A stretch of DNA of 28,603 nt, from the NCBI GenBank assembly GCA_030639495.1, contig DAOWCP010000022.1, positions 1 to 28,603 of the forward strand, read 5' to 3'. Shown piece after piece: positions 17,262 through 24,073 of the stretch. The first letter of the stretch is position 1; each line of letters starts with the position of its first letter. This DNA is from JAGLTN01 sp023135255. Lineage in GTDB: Bacteria > Planctomycetota > Phycisphaerae > Sedimentisphaerales > Anaerobacaceae. The position numbers and the translations under genes were made by a program. The notes under the pieces are model-generated. The model was given only the letters and a program-made list of their open reading frames with translations, did not search any database and was not told the DNA's origin.

Positions 17262-17687
17262 ATGATAGTTCTTGTTCAGGCAAATATTTTGACAGTGGGC
17301 CTTGAAGGCAAAAACGAAATACTGAAAGAGTTACCAATCCGAATAATTTCAATGCAGTCAGGAAAGCAGGCTGCGAGTTCTTTGAAAAGTGAAAAAATTG
17401 ACAGCGTGATCAGCAAGTGGGATCTGAAAGACATGGCGGACGGTCAGTTCATTAAAAGCCTACGGGCAGTTAAGCCTGACATCCCAACCATAGTTTTTGT
17501 AAAAGCTAATGACGTGCAGCAGGAAATAGATGCACGCAGTCTCGGCGTCTCGGCAGTTTTGACTGACGAAACCGATGACGAGCTTTTCAAACAGACGGTC
17601 GCTAACATTCTTGGTCTCAAGGGTGTTATCTCGATCGAGTCTATCAGTCCCACAAAAAGCAAAAGGTATAAAAAAGTTAGAAACTAA
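17262..17687 (+). CDS. Degenerate receiver-domain (pseudo-receiver) protein
   Basis: A 141-residue single-domain protein with the pattern of a CheY-like receiver but without its chemistry. The acidic pair after the first strand is replaced (VLVQANIL). The segment aligned with the phospho-acceptor reads DSVISKWDLKDM, with Lys52 where Asp is expected. The conserved Lys near the C-terminus (usually L-x-K-P-F) is missing (VLTDETDDEL). The helix and strand spacing (AVKPDIPTIVFVKAND, ARSLGVSAVL) still fits the fold. AGGG lies seven bases before the ATG. It is the nearest gene to a sigma-54 activator that lacks a receiver, so a phosphorylation-independent partnership is possible. The family assignment rests on pattern recognition and is moderate. 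Confidence 0.65.
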   Translation: MIVLVQANILTVGLEGKNEILKELPIRIISMQSGKQAASSLKSEKIDSVISKWDLKDMADGQFIKSLRAVKPDIPTIVFVKANDVQQEIDARSLGVSAVLTDETDDELFKQTVANILGLKGVISIESISPTKSKRYKKVRN

Positions 17688-17732
17688 ACCTTTATTAAAT
17701 GCTTATTGTTGATCTTTCTGGAAGAGAGCGGT

Positions 17733-17758
17733 CATGGTTTGATAACCATGTTTATAAT
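17733..17758 (+). promoter_or_regulatory. Palindrome abutting a TATAAT box, candidate promoter/operator of the hairpin array
   Basis: CATGGTT (17733-17739) and AACCATG (17744-17750) form a perfect 7-bp inverted repeat around TGAT, followed two bases later by a perfect TATAAT (17753-17758). No good -35 is seen at 16-18 bp, and the palindrome covers that zone, so activation or repression by a protein is plausible. Transcription would start near 17765. Confidence 0.4.
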
Positions 17759-17784
17759 AGCTCGTGAAGAGTTTTCTTCCCCAA

Positions 17785-17842
17785 GCTGGGCTATAGGTTG
17801 TCGTAACGCAACGTTACAATTAAGGCGCCTATAAAGCCCGGC
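17785..17842 (+). other. 58-base compact stem-loop at the head of the array
   Basis: GCTGGGC (17785-17791) pairs with GCCCGGC (17836-17842, one G-U), and TATAGG (17792-17797) pairs with CCTATA (17828-17833), leaving only a two-base AA bulge. Inside, GTAACG (17803-17808) and CGTTAC (17812-17817) form a perfect hairpin with loop CAA. The outer strand begins with the same GCTGG that opens the other array stems. Confidence 0.6.
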
Positions 17843-17888
17843 AGATCTTAGCACGATTTATGTCGTGATAATAATAAAATAAGCTTAA

Positions 17889-18177
17889 GAAGCTTAAAGA
17901 TTCTTCTCTTCTCTTCTTCTTCGCTGGGTTTGCAATCTTTCTCTTAGTAGACCCAGCAATAAAAGCTGACGCGGTTAGATACCGCGATAACCATAGGAGG
18001 TTAAAGCTTAAAAACTCTCTCTCCTCTTCTTCGCTGGGTTTGCACTCTCTCTCTAGTAGACCCAGCAACAAAAGCTGACGCGGTTAGATACCGCGATAAC
18101 CATAGGAGGTTAAGGCTTAAAAACTCTCTCTCCTCTTCTTCGCTGGATTTGCACTCTCTCTCTAAGTAGATCCAGCA
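17889..18177 (+). repeat. Tandem 109-bp unit, two and a half copies, plus a diverged copy at 18347-18399
   Basis: Unit 1 is 17889-18000, unit 2 is 18001-18109, and unit 3 (18110-18177) is cut off after its first hairpin. Each has a TTAA(A/G)GCTTAAA-like opening, a polypyrimidine tract ending CTTCTTC, the hairpin GCTGG(G/A)T...A(C/T)CCAGC with a CT-repeat loop, then, in units 1 and 2, the sequences AGCTGACGCGGTTAGATACC and CATAGGAGG. A diverged copy of the tract and first hairpin recurs at 18347-18399. The unit length is not a multiple of three. Confidence 0.85.
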
Positions 18178-18481
18178 AAAAATTAATCGCAACTTGGTGT
18201 TGTGTTAATTATAAATCTGGCCAAGGCAACCAGTTTTGGCCAACGCTGGACTCGAACCCGCAACAAAAAATTAAAAAAAAGGCAGGTTGTCAAGTCCAGT
18301 TTAAATATTCTCCGGCTTGCCGGTTAGATATAAAGTATTAAAAATTTGTCTCTCATTCTTCTTCGCTGGGTTGGCGACCTCTCACTCAAAGACCCAGCGT
18401 TGAGCTATTAATCTCAAAATTATTATCCTCATGAGTTTAATCTGGAAACATCGGTGATAATTCAGGATATTATTAAAAAAC

Positions 18482-18518
18482 AAAAAGCGGCTTATCTTTA
18501 AGGATAGGCCGCTTTTTT
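18482..18518. terminator. Bidirectional rho-independent terminator
   Basis: AAAAAGCGGC (18482-18491) pairs perfectly with GCCGCTTTTT (18508-18517), and TATC/GATA pair inside. Both strands end in a T-run (six on plus, five on minus). On the minus strand it closes the tRNA-His transcript, whose 3' end is five bases away. On the plus strand it could close the hairpin-array RNA. Confidence 0.88.
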
Positions 18519-18522
18519 AAAG

Positions 18523-18597
18523 GGTGAAAGAGGGGAATTGAACCCCCGACCCCTGGAACCACAATCCAGTGCTCTATCCAACTGAGCTACTTTCACC
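18523..18597 (-). tRNA. tRNA-His (anticodon GTG)
   Basis: A complete cloverleaf on the minus strand: acceptor GTGAAAG pairs with CTTTCAC, the D arm is GCTCAGTTGGATAGAGC, the anticodon arm is CTGGA-TTGTGGT-TCCAG with anticodon GTG, and the T arm is GGGGG-TTCAATT-CCCCT. The extra G at -1 opposite C73, the identity mark of histidine tRNA, is present. CCA is not encoded. Its promoter is at 18632-18659 and the terminator at 18482-18518. Confidence 0.97.
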
Positions 18598-18631
18598 ATA
18601 ATTACGCAAATGAAGTCGAATGCGAATCAGC

Positions 18632-18659
18632 ATTCTATTAGAATTTTTCTAAAAGTCAA
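18632..18659 (-). promoter_or_regulatory. Candidate promoter of tRNA-His
   Basis: On the minus strand TTGACT (18659-18654) and TAGAAT (18637-18632) are 16 bp apart, about 35 bp before the tRNA. It lies in the 80-bp gap after the GltS gene, so the tRNA is likely its own unit. Confidence 0.6.
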
Positions 18660-18677
18660 TAATTCTTAATTGTGTTT

Positions 18678-20060
18678 TCATTTTACAGGCAAAAACTTTG
18701 GCAATAGTGCAATAACAAGCCAGAAGACTATTGCTGCCAAACAGATAAAAAATACTGGTACTGCCCCAACGATCGCTATTAGCGGTATAGCTGATGCAGT
18801 CCAGAGACCTCCCCCCATAAAAGGTTCATGGATTAATTGCTTACAGGCAAACGCATCTGCTGCTTCTGTTTTATAATCGGGGTCGACAACGCGCAACAGC
18901 AAAAGCCCGGTTGCGGTAACACCCATAGATTGGCCCATTTCGACAATTGCTCTTTCAAACCAGCTGTCTTTAAAAAATCGTCTGGCCAAAAACAGCACAC
19001 AAAAAACGTTCCATGCAATACCGGCAAATACGAGTAGCATCAACGGCAAAAGACCCGCAAGCACAACCTGCACTTTTATTGTCGCAATTGCAGCTATCAC
19101 CAGAAAATCCAGTGAGCTGTTTTGTATCCTCCTTATCAGCCCCAGGTCAATTAAGTTGTGTTTGTCGAATCTGTCCTCAAAAAGCTGGACAATAAGACCG
19201 CCTATCATGCAAAGTGGGAAAAGCGGGAAGCCGCTAAGGAGTTTATGTTCAGACAGAAATGGCACGCCCACTTCGACCATCATTAGTAATTCTTTTATAA
19301 GATAGCCTATGCCGATGGCGATTGCTACCGCCACTATCTGGAGGCTGAATGCTTCGACTACGTCGCTGTTAACGGTTAACCTGCCTGCTGATGGTCTTTG
19401 GTCTACAGGAATTATCGCGATGCTGTCATCTTCTTCGATCTCGGATGGTGATTTGATATTTTGAATATGGCCTTTTCGCACAGCCCAGTTGATGAGGATC
19501 ATGCCGACTATTATTGCAGAGACAATTCCAAATGTTGCACTGGTAAGGGCAAAATCTTTTCCAGCTGCCCAACCATGATGTTCAAACACTTCTGCCATTC
19601 CCGCTGCGGTTCCATGACCACCTTCAAACCCGACAGGCAATATGCCAGCAAACATCGCAGGGAGGTTCTTAAAAACCCATTTGCCTCCAATGATGAATAC
19701 CCCGATTCCGACAACATATTGTCCCCAGGCAACGATTTGGCCATAAATAACCTGAGGCCTGGCAACTTTGAAAAGATGAGAGAATTTTGGTATCTTTACG
19801 CCGAGGAAAAGACATGCAAAAACTATATTAATTAAAAATCCGGGAATCCTGGACCATGGGTCAGTAAAAACTAATGTCTTTTGAGCGAATGTGCCATCGC
19901 CGACATAGTTGGAGATCAGATAGATAAGCTGAATCACACAAAGACCAACAAGACCTGCGACTACACAACTTGGAAGGTAGAGTTTTTGGAACAGCTTGAC
20001 ACGAACTCTTAATAAATGCCCCAAGCCTAAGAGCAGACAAAGCAGAATAAAAGAAACCAT
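18678..20060 (-). CDS. gltS: Sodium:glutamate symporter family (GltS/ESS) membrane protein
   Basis: A 460-residue inner-membrane protein with about ten to twelve hydrophobic segments. It shows the two inverted-repeat signature loops of the ESS family: GFEGGHGTAAGM in the first half and VEMGQSMGVTATGLLLLR in the second, the regions that form the re-entrant substrate/sodium site of GltS. Members take up glutamate with sodium, but paralogues with other substrates exist, so glutamate is the family default rather than something seen here. GGAG lies seven bases before the ATG. It follows ppdK on the same strand, separated by a terminator-like hairpin and a possible promoter. The somewhat long loop IEEDDSIAIIPVDQRPSAG between the halves is cytoplasmic by charge. 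Confidence 0.85.
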   Translation of the reverse strand: MVSFILLCLLLGLGHLLRVRVKLFQKLYLPSCVVAGLVGLCVIQLIYLISNYVGDGTFAQKTLVFTDPWSRIPGFLINIVFACLFLGVKIPKFSHLFKVARPQVIYGQIVAWGQYVVGIGVFIIGGKWVFKNLPAMFAGILPVGFEGGHGTAAGMAEVFEHHGWAAGKDFALTSATFGIVSAIIVGMILINWAVRKGHIQNIKSPSEIEEDDSIAIIPVDQRPSAGRLTVNSDVVEAFSLQIVAVAIAIGIGYLIKELLMMVEVGVPFLSEHKLLSGFPLFPLCMIGGLIVQLFEDRFDKHNLIDLGLIRRIQNSSLDFLVIAAIATIKVQVVLAGLLPLMLLVFAGIAWNVFCVLFLARRFFKDSWFERAIVEMGQSMGVTATGLLLLRVVDPDYKTEAADAFACKQLIHEPFMGGGLWTASAIPLIAIVGAVPVFFICLAAIVFWLVIALLPKFLPVK

Positions 20061-20080
20061 CTTATCTCTCCGGATTAATC

Positions 20081-20116
20081 AAAAAAGGTGCATCAGCTTT
20101 TGCTAACACACCTTTT
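20081..20116 (-). terminator. Terminator after ppdK, in the gltS leader region
   Basis: AAAAGGTG (20083-20090) pairs with CACCTTTT (20109-20116), and on the minus strand the hairpin is followed by TTTTTT. It lies between ppdK and gltS, only about 20 bases before the gltS start, so it ends ppdK transcription and may limit read-through into gltS. Confidence 0.75.
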
Positions 20117-20117
20117 A

Positions 20118-20145
20118 GTTTTACATAAATAATGATTTTTGTCAA
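20118..20145 (-). promoter_or_regulatory. Possible gltS promoter
   Basis: On the minus strand TTGACA (20145-20140) is followed after 16 bp by a weak TAAAAC (20123-20118). If used, transcription would start in or next to the upstream arm of the terminator hairpin. Confidence 0.3.
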
Positions 20146-20150
20146 ATCAC

Positions 20151-22862
20151 TTACTTATTTACAATCGCTGCCTGAGCCGCTGAGAGCCTTGCGATAGGCA
20201 CTCTAAACGGTGAACATGAAACATAATTCAAACCAATTCTGTGGCAGAAATCAATACTGTTAGGATCACCGCCATGTTCGCCGCAGATACCAGTTTTAAG
20301 GCTCTTCCTGGTACTTCTACCAAGCTTAACACCCATCTCAACAAGCTTCCCAACACCGCTCTGATCGAGCTGTTGGAATGGGTCAGCTTTATAAATACCC
20401 TTCTTGACATAATCGCCGAGGAACTTACCAGCATCGTCACGGCTAAAGCCGCAAGCCATCTGAGTAAGATCATTAGTACCAAAGCTAAAGAACTGAGCCT
20501 GTGTAGCAATTTCATCTGCTGTCAGTGCAGCTCTTGGAACTTCGATCATTGTACCAACCATATAAGCGATCTTGTCGCCCTTTTCCTTGAATACCTTTTT
20601 GATCTCGTCTACGATCACATCTCTGACAATAGTGTACTCAGCGAGTGTTCCGATCAATGGTATCATAATCTCAGGCTTAACAACTTTACCTGCTTTTTTA
20701 ACCTTAAGAGCGGCTTCGATGATAGCTCGGCCTTGCATACGAGCAATTGCAGGATAAGTAATTGAAAGTCTGCAACCACGGTGGCCAAGCATTGGGTTGA
20801 ACTCATGAAGCTGAGCAACTTTAGCTTTTACTACAGCAGGTGTAACTTTCAGTATCTTAGCCATTTCAGCCTGACTTTTAGCATCCTGTGGCAGAAACTC
20901 ATGCAGAGGAGGGTCCAGCAGACGAACAGTCACTGGCAGTCCAGCCATAGCGGTAAAGATACCTTCAAAGTCTTTTCTCTGATATGGGAGAAGTTTCTTG
21001 AGTGCACCTTCGAATTGTTTCTTAGCTACTGCATATGTTTTGTTGATAGCAGCAATTTCTTTCTTATCTGTTGCAACTTCGAGCTCAGCGAGCATCATAG
21101 CATAATCATCAGCAGCGAGGATCATTGAACGAACAGGCCAAATTCTTCCACCTTCAAAGAACATGTGCTCAGTTCTGCAAAGGCCGATACCTTCAGCACC
21201 GAAATCTCTTGCTCTTTTTGCATCGTCTGGAGTGTCAGCATTTGTTCTTACGCCAAGCTTACGAACGCCGTCACAGATCTTGAGGAATTTATTGAAGTCG
21301 CCACTGAGTTTTGGCTCAACTGTAGCAACTTTGCCAAGCATTACCTGACCAGCAGTACCATCAAGGCTGATCCAGTCGCCTTCTTTGATGACAAGCTTAC
21401 CAACGAGTAATTTTTTGACCCGGTACTCAATATGAAGACTTGAGATACCAGCAACACAGCATTTACCCATACCACGGGCAACTACTGCAGCATGGCTTGT
21501 CATACCACCAAGCTGAGTAATGATACCTACAGCAGCATCCATACCGCCAATATCCTCAGGAGATGTTTCTTTCCTGACAAGGATAACGACTTTGCCTTTT
21601 TTCTTCCATGCTTCTGCGTCATCAGCAGTAAATACTATCTGCCCAACAGCGGCACCTGGTGAAGCTGGCAGGCCCTCTGCAATAACATTACGTTTTGCTT
21701 TAGGGTCAAAATGAGGATGTAAAAGACGGTCGAGCTGTTCTGGAGTTACTCTCATAACAGCTTCTTTTTTAGGAATAAGTCTTTCGTTGACCATATCAAC
21801 TGCGATCTTAACTGCAGCCTCAGCAGTTCTCTTGCCGCCTCTGGTCTGAAGAATATAAAGCTTTTCTTGCTGGATAGTAAATTCCATATCCTGCATATCT
21901 TTGTAGTGCTTTTCAAGTCTGGTCATCAGGGCTGTGAGCTGCTTGTAAGCTTTCGGCATAATCTTTAAAAGCTTTTTCAGAGGCAGTGGTGTTCTGATAC
22001 CAGCAACAACATCTTCGCCCTGAGCGTTCATTAGGAACTCGCCATAAAATTCTTTCTTACCGTTACTTGGGTTACGAGTAAAGCATACACCTGTACCACA
22101 GTCGCTACCCATATTGCCGAATACCATTGCCTGGACATTAACAGCAGTACCCCAGAGGCCTTCGATGTTATTGAGCTGACGGTACTTGATAGCTCTGTCG
22201 ATCATCCATGAACTGATGACAGCACTGATAGCAAGCCTAAGCTGTTCTTTGCCGCACTGTGGGAACATTTCGCCAACGCTCTTTTTGTAAACAGCTTTGT
22301 AACCGTCAACAACTTCTTTAAGCTGATCTGCCGTAAGGTCACTATCAACTTCAACTTTAGCTTTCTTCTTAGCCTTGTGAAGAACAGCTTCGAAATTCTC
22401 ATGGTGACAACCCATTACAACATCGCCGAACATATCGATAAATCTACGGTAGATGTCATAAGCAAATCTTGGATTGTTAGTCTTCTTGATAATGCCTTCA
22501 ATTACATCATCATTAAGACCAAGATTCAAAACTGTGTCCATCATACCTGGCATAGAAACAGCAGCACCGCTTCGTACGCTGACAAGTAGAGGATTCTTAG
22601 GATCACCAAGCTTAGCTTTCATAGCTTTTTCCAGCTTAGCAACATTCTTATCTACTTCTTCAGCTAATCCACTGGGCCATTTTTTGCCGTTCTTGTAATA
22701 TTCATCGCAAACTTTTGTAGCGATAGTAAAACCTGCAGGAACGGGGATACCGAGACTTGTCATCTCAGCAAGGTTTGCACCTTTGCCACCGAGCAGTTCC
22801 TTCATGGTCGCGTTGCCTTCGGCTTTTCCATTGCCAAAGAAATATACTCTTTTTTCTGCCAT
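20151..22862 (-). CDS. ppdK: Pyruvate, phosphate dikinase
   Basis: Interconverts pyruvate + ATP + phosphate and phosphoenolpyruvate + AMP + pyrophosphate in the cytoplasm, serving either PPi-linked glycolysis or gluconeogenesis. The 903-residue protein has the usual three parts: an N-terminal ATP-grasp domain (GGKGANLAEM, SVRSGAAVSMPGMMDTVLNLG, QTRGGKRTAEA), the swivelling phosphohistidine domain with GGMTSHAAVVARGMGK (His457, matching His455 of the Clostridium symbiosum enzyme), and a C-terminal PEP-binding barrel (GIGLCRTEHMFF, SFGTNDLTQMACGFSRDDAG, and CGEHGGDP with Cys860). Length is normal. GGAG lies 10 bases before the ATG, and a very good sigma-70 promoter lies about 115 bp upstream. 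It ends in a terminator at 20081-20116. Confidence 0.98.
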   Translation of the reverse strand: MAEKRVYFFGNGKAEGNATMKELLGGKGANLAEMTSLGIPVPAGFTIATKVCDEYYKNGKKWPSGLAEEVDKNVAKLEKAMKAKLGDPKNPLLVSVRSGAAVSMPGMMDTVLNLGLNDDVIEGIIKKTNNPRFAYDIYRRFIDMFGDVVMGCHHENFEAVLHKAKKKAKVEVDSDLTADQLKEVVDGYKAVYKKSVGEMFPQCGKEQLRLAISAVISSWMIDRAIKYRQLNNIEGLWGTAVNVQAMVFGNMGSDCGTGVCFTRNPSNGKKEFYGEFLMNAQGEDVVAGIRTPLPLKKLLKIMPKAYKQLTALMTRLEKHYKDMQDMEFTIQQEKLYILQTRGGKRTAEAAVKIAVDMVNERLIPKKEAVMRVTPEQLDRLLHPHFDPKAKRNVIAEGLPASPGAAVGQIVFTADDAEAWKKKGKVVILVRKETSPEDIGGMDAAVGIITQLGGMTSHAAVVARGMGKCCVAGISSLHIEYRVKKLLVGKLVIKEGDWISLDGTAGQVMLGKVATVEPKLSGDFNKFLKICDGVRKLGVRTNADTPDDAKRARDFGAEGIGLCRTEHMFFEGGRIWPVRSMILAADDYAMMLAELEVATDKKEIAAINKTYAVAKKQFEGALKKLLPYQRKDFEGIFTAMAGLPVTVRLLDPPLHEFLPQDAKSQAEMAKILKVTPAVVKAKVAQLHEFNPMLGHRGCRLSITYPAIARMQGRAIIEAALKVKKAGKVVKPEIMIPLIGTLAEYTIVRDVIVDEIKKVFKEKGDKIAYMVGTMIEVPRAALTADEIATQAQFFSFGTNDLTQMACGFSRDDAGKFLGDYVKKGIYKADPFQQLDQSGVGKLVEMGVKLGRSTRKSLKTGICGEHGGDPNSIDFCHRIGLNYVSCSPFRVPIARLSAAQAAIVNK

Positions 22863-23308
22863 CTTAATAATTCTCCTTTAAACCATTATACTTCATCCGT
22901 AAAACTTAGCTCACCGGATGTTTTATGATATTTTCGAACTTGAATTTGAGCCTAAAATCACAATAACTTAAGAAGATGCAATATATTGTAAGCAAGGCTA
23001 TATGTCAACGATTTAACCGTTCTTAAACGAAAAAATAAAGAGAGAATTGTGTTTAAAATCGCCCCAATTTGTCAGAGTATCATATCCTAATTAAAAACAG
23101 GTATCGAAATATCTACTAATATTAAAACATACCGGCAAAGATAAGGTTATTTTTTGCTGTCAAAGACGTTCTTTTGCTGGAAATTCCTGAAATCATGGTT
23201 TGCCGGAATTCATATAGAAAAGAAGTGCTTTGCTAACACTTTTAGAACAAAAGATATGCTAAAAACAAACGAAAATTAACAAACAATCGCAATTATGCCG
23301 GCGATATT
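22863..23308 (-). other. Intergenic region upstream of ppdK, no gene seen
   Basis: 446 bp between ppdK and the isochorismatase-like gene, AT-rich, with no supportable gene. It holds the ppdK promoter at 22980-23008 and, at 23223-23241, a short AAGTG/CACTT hairpin that reads GTGTTAGCAAAG in its loop on the minus strand with a T-rich tail, a weak candidate terminator for the gene at 23309. Nothing else was recognised. Confidence 0.5.
22980..23008 (-). promoter_or_regulatory. Strong sigma-70-like promoter of ppdK
   Basis: On the minus strand a perfect TTGACA (23008-23003) and TATATT (22985-22980) are 17 bp apart. A start near 22973 leaves a leader of about 110 bases. Confidence 0.75.
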
Positions 23309-23968
23309 TCAGTTGCTGCAAACATTATATGTACAAACTCTTACCCGTTTTAAATGGGAACTGCCTGCGAGTTTTTTAGTTTCTATCAGCTTGGCGCCTT
23401 TGGCCTGCATTTTGCGGAAAGCCATTTTTGCTTCCTTGTTATCATGTGAACCTACAGCATCGTATACGACTGTAACCTTTTTTCCTCTTTGCAGCAATCC
23501 GAGCGCCATAGCTTTTACAGTCTTTTCAGCGGTTGCTCCGATCAATATAAATTCACAAAAATTGATATCGCTTAGGAGTCTGTCAATTGCTGGTTCTTCA
23601 AATGGGTCATGGCCCCTTTCGTGAAGAACCAGTTGTTTATAGTTCTTGAAAATTTCCTTGGAAATATTTATATTGCTATCAGCAGCAAAACTTATTCTGT
23701 TATTAAGCAGAGTGTATCTGACTTTTTTGTGGCCTTCGGTGCCGTCAAGACAGTAAGGGGTATAACCTGTACCATTCGAGTAAACTTCACAGGTAGAGAT
23801 CACATGAACTTTTCTGCTTCTTGCATAAGCCATCACTCTGCGAATATTTGCCAGTACTCGCCTGTGGTTTCTTACCCTTGCGATACCATCGGAAAGGAAA
23901 AGATCCTTTTGAGTGCTGACATCAATTATAATCTGTCTATTTCTGCGTTTTATCAACCGACGAATCAT
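23309..23968 (-). CDS. Isochorismatase-fold protein lacking the catalytic cysteine
   Basis: A 219-residue protein of the isochorismatase-like (cysteine hydrolase) fold. The first strand carries the usual Asp (IIIDVSTQKD, Asp16), and the late strand VTVVYDAVGSHD is typical. In the nucleophile motif, usually G-x-x-T-(D/E)-x-C-V-(K/R)-x-T-A, the sequence is IGATAEKTVKAMALG, with Thr150 where Cys is expected. The Lys of the triad is also not evident (LVLHERGHDPFEEP). The N-terminus is basic (MIRRLIKRRNR). The protein is therefore probably not a classical isochorismatase or nicotinamidase; it may use other chemistry or act as a binding or regulatory protein. AGGA lies seven bases before the ATG. 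It is divergent from trmB, with two repeats in between. Confidence 0.75.
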   Translation of the reverse strand: MIRRLIKRRNRQIIIDVSTQKDLFLSDGIARVRNHRRVLANIRRVMAYARSRKVHVISTCEVYSNGTGYTPYCLDGTEGHKKVRYTLLNNRISFAADSNINISKEIFKNYKQLVLHERGHDPFEEPAIDRLLSDINFCEFILIGATAEKTVKAMALGLLQRGKKVTVVYDAVGSHDNKEAKMAFRKMQAKGAKLIETKKLAGSSHLKRVRVCTYNVCSN

Positions 23969-24073
23969 ATTGGCATCCTTTTAAAAAATTACCAATTCAG
24001 TCCTATAACTTATACGTTCCAGAAAAGCTACAGTTCCACTTTCTCTTATCGAATAGCTTTAAGAGGTACTTTA

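Larger units (their letters stand above)
17764..18518 (+). ncRNA. Candidate large structured non-coding RNA (hairpin array)
   Basis: A region of about 750 bp without a convincing gene that is packed with inverted repeats. They include the long stem 17785-17842; CACGA/TCGTG (17852-17867); four GCTGG(G/A)T...A(C/T)CCAGC hairpins at 17923-17957, 18033-18066, 18142-18176 and 18364-18399; two CGCGGT/ACCGCG hairpins (17970-17986, 18079-18095); two TAACC/GGTTA hairpins with loop ATAGGA (17988-18003, 18097-18112); AATTAA/TTAATT with an inner CGCAAC/GTTGTG (18181-18210); TGGCCAA/TTGGCCA (18218-18242); CTGGACT/AGTCCAG with inner AACC/GGTT (18246-18299); and CCGG-CTTG-CCGG (18312-18323). The third GCTGG hairpin has a paired base change that keeps the stem. 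A TATAAT box precedes the array and a strong terminator ends it on the plus strand. It matches no RNA family I recognise. Strand and ends are inferred. Confidence 0.45.

Noticed and set aside
17965..17990. Hammerhead-like core (CTGACG before a hairpin)
   Set aside because: The conserved CTGANGA and GAAA elements are not both present.
17889..18177. CRISPR-like tandem array
   Set aside because: The units are adjacent near-identical repeats with no unique spacers, only two and a half copies exist, and no cas genes are in the window.
17829..18192. Two overlapping minus-strand reading frames of 80 and 63 codons in the hairpin array with similar repeated peptides (LLWLSRYLTAS)
   Set aside because: They arise because the same 109-bp unit is read in different frames; the unit is not a multiple of three, the frames break at unit borders, and the paired base change preserves a stem rather than a codon.
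18236..18264. A tRNA-like 3' end on the minus strand (GCGGGTTCGAGTCCAGC, then GTTGGCC)
   Set aside because: The T arm has a mismatch, and no anticodon arm or matching 5' acceptor strand is found upstream. The same bases pair better in the CTGGACT/AGTCCAG and TGGCCAA/TTGGCCA hairpins.
17974..18329. Three GTTAGAT motifs that match the integron attC core pattern GTTRRRY
   Set aside because: No facing RYYYAAC core at the right distance, no cassette genes, and in two copies the motif is simply part of the CGCGGT/ACCGCG hairpin.
20241..20765. A 174-codon plus-strand frame inside ppdK
   Set aside because: It is a shadow of the strongly conserved ppdK gene on the other strand, with no domain pattern of its own.
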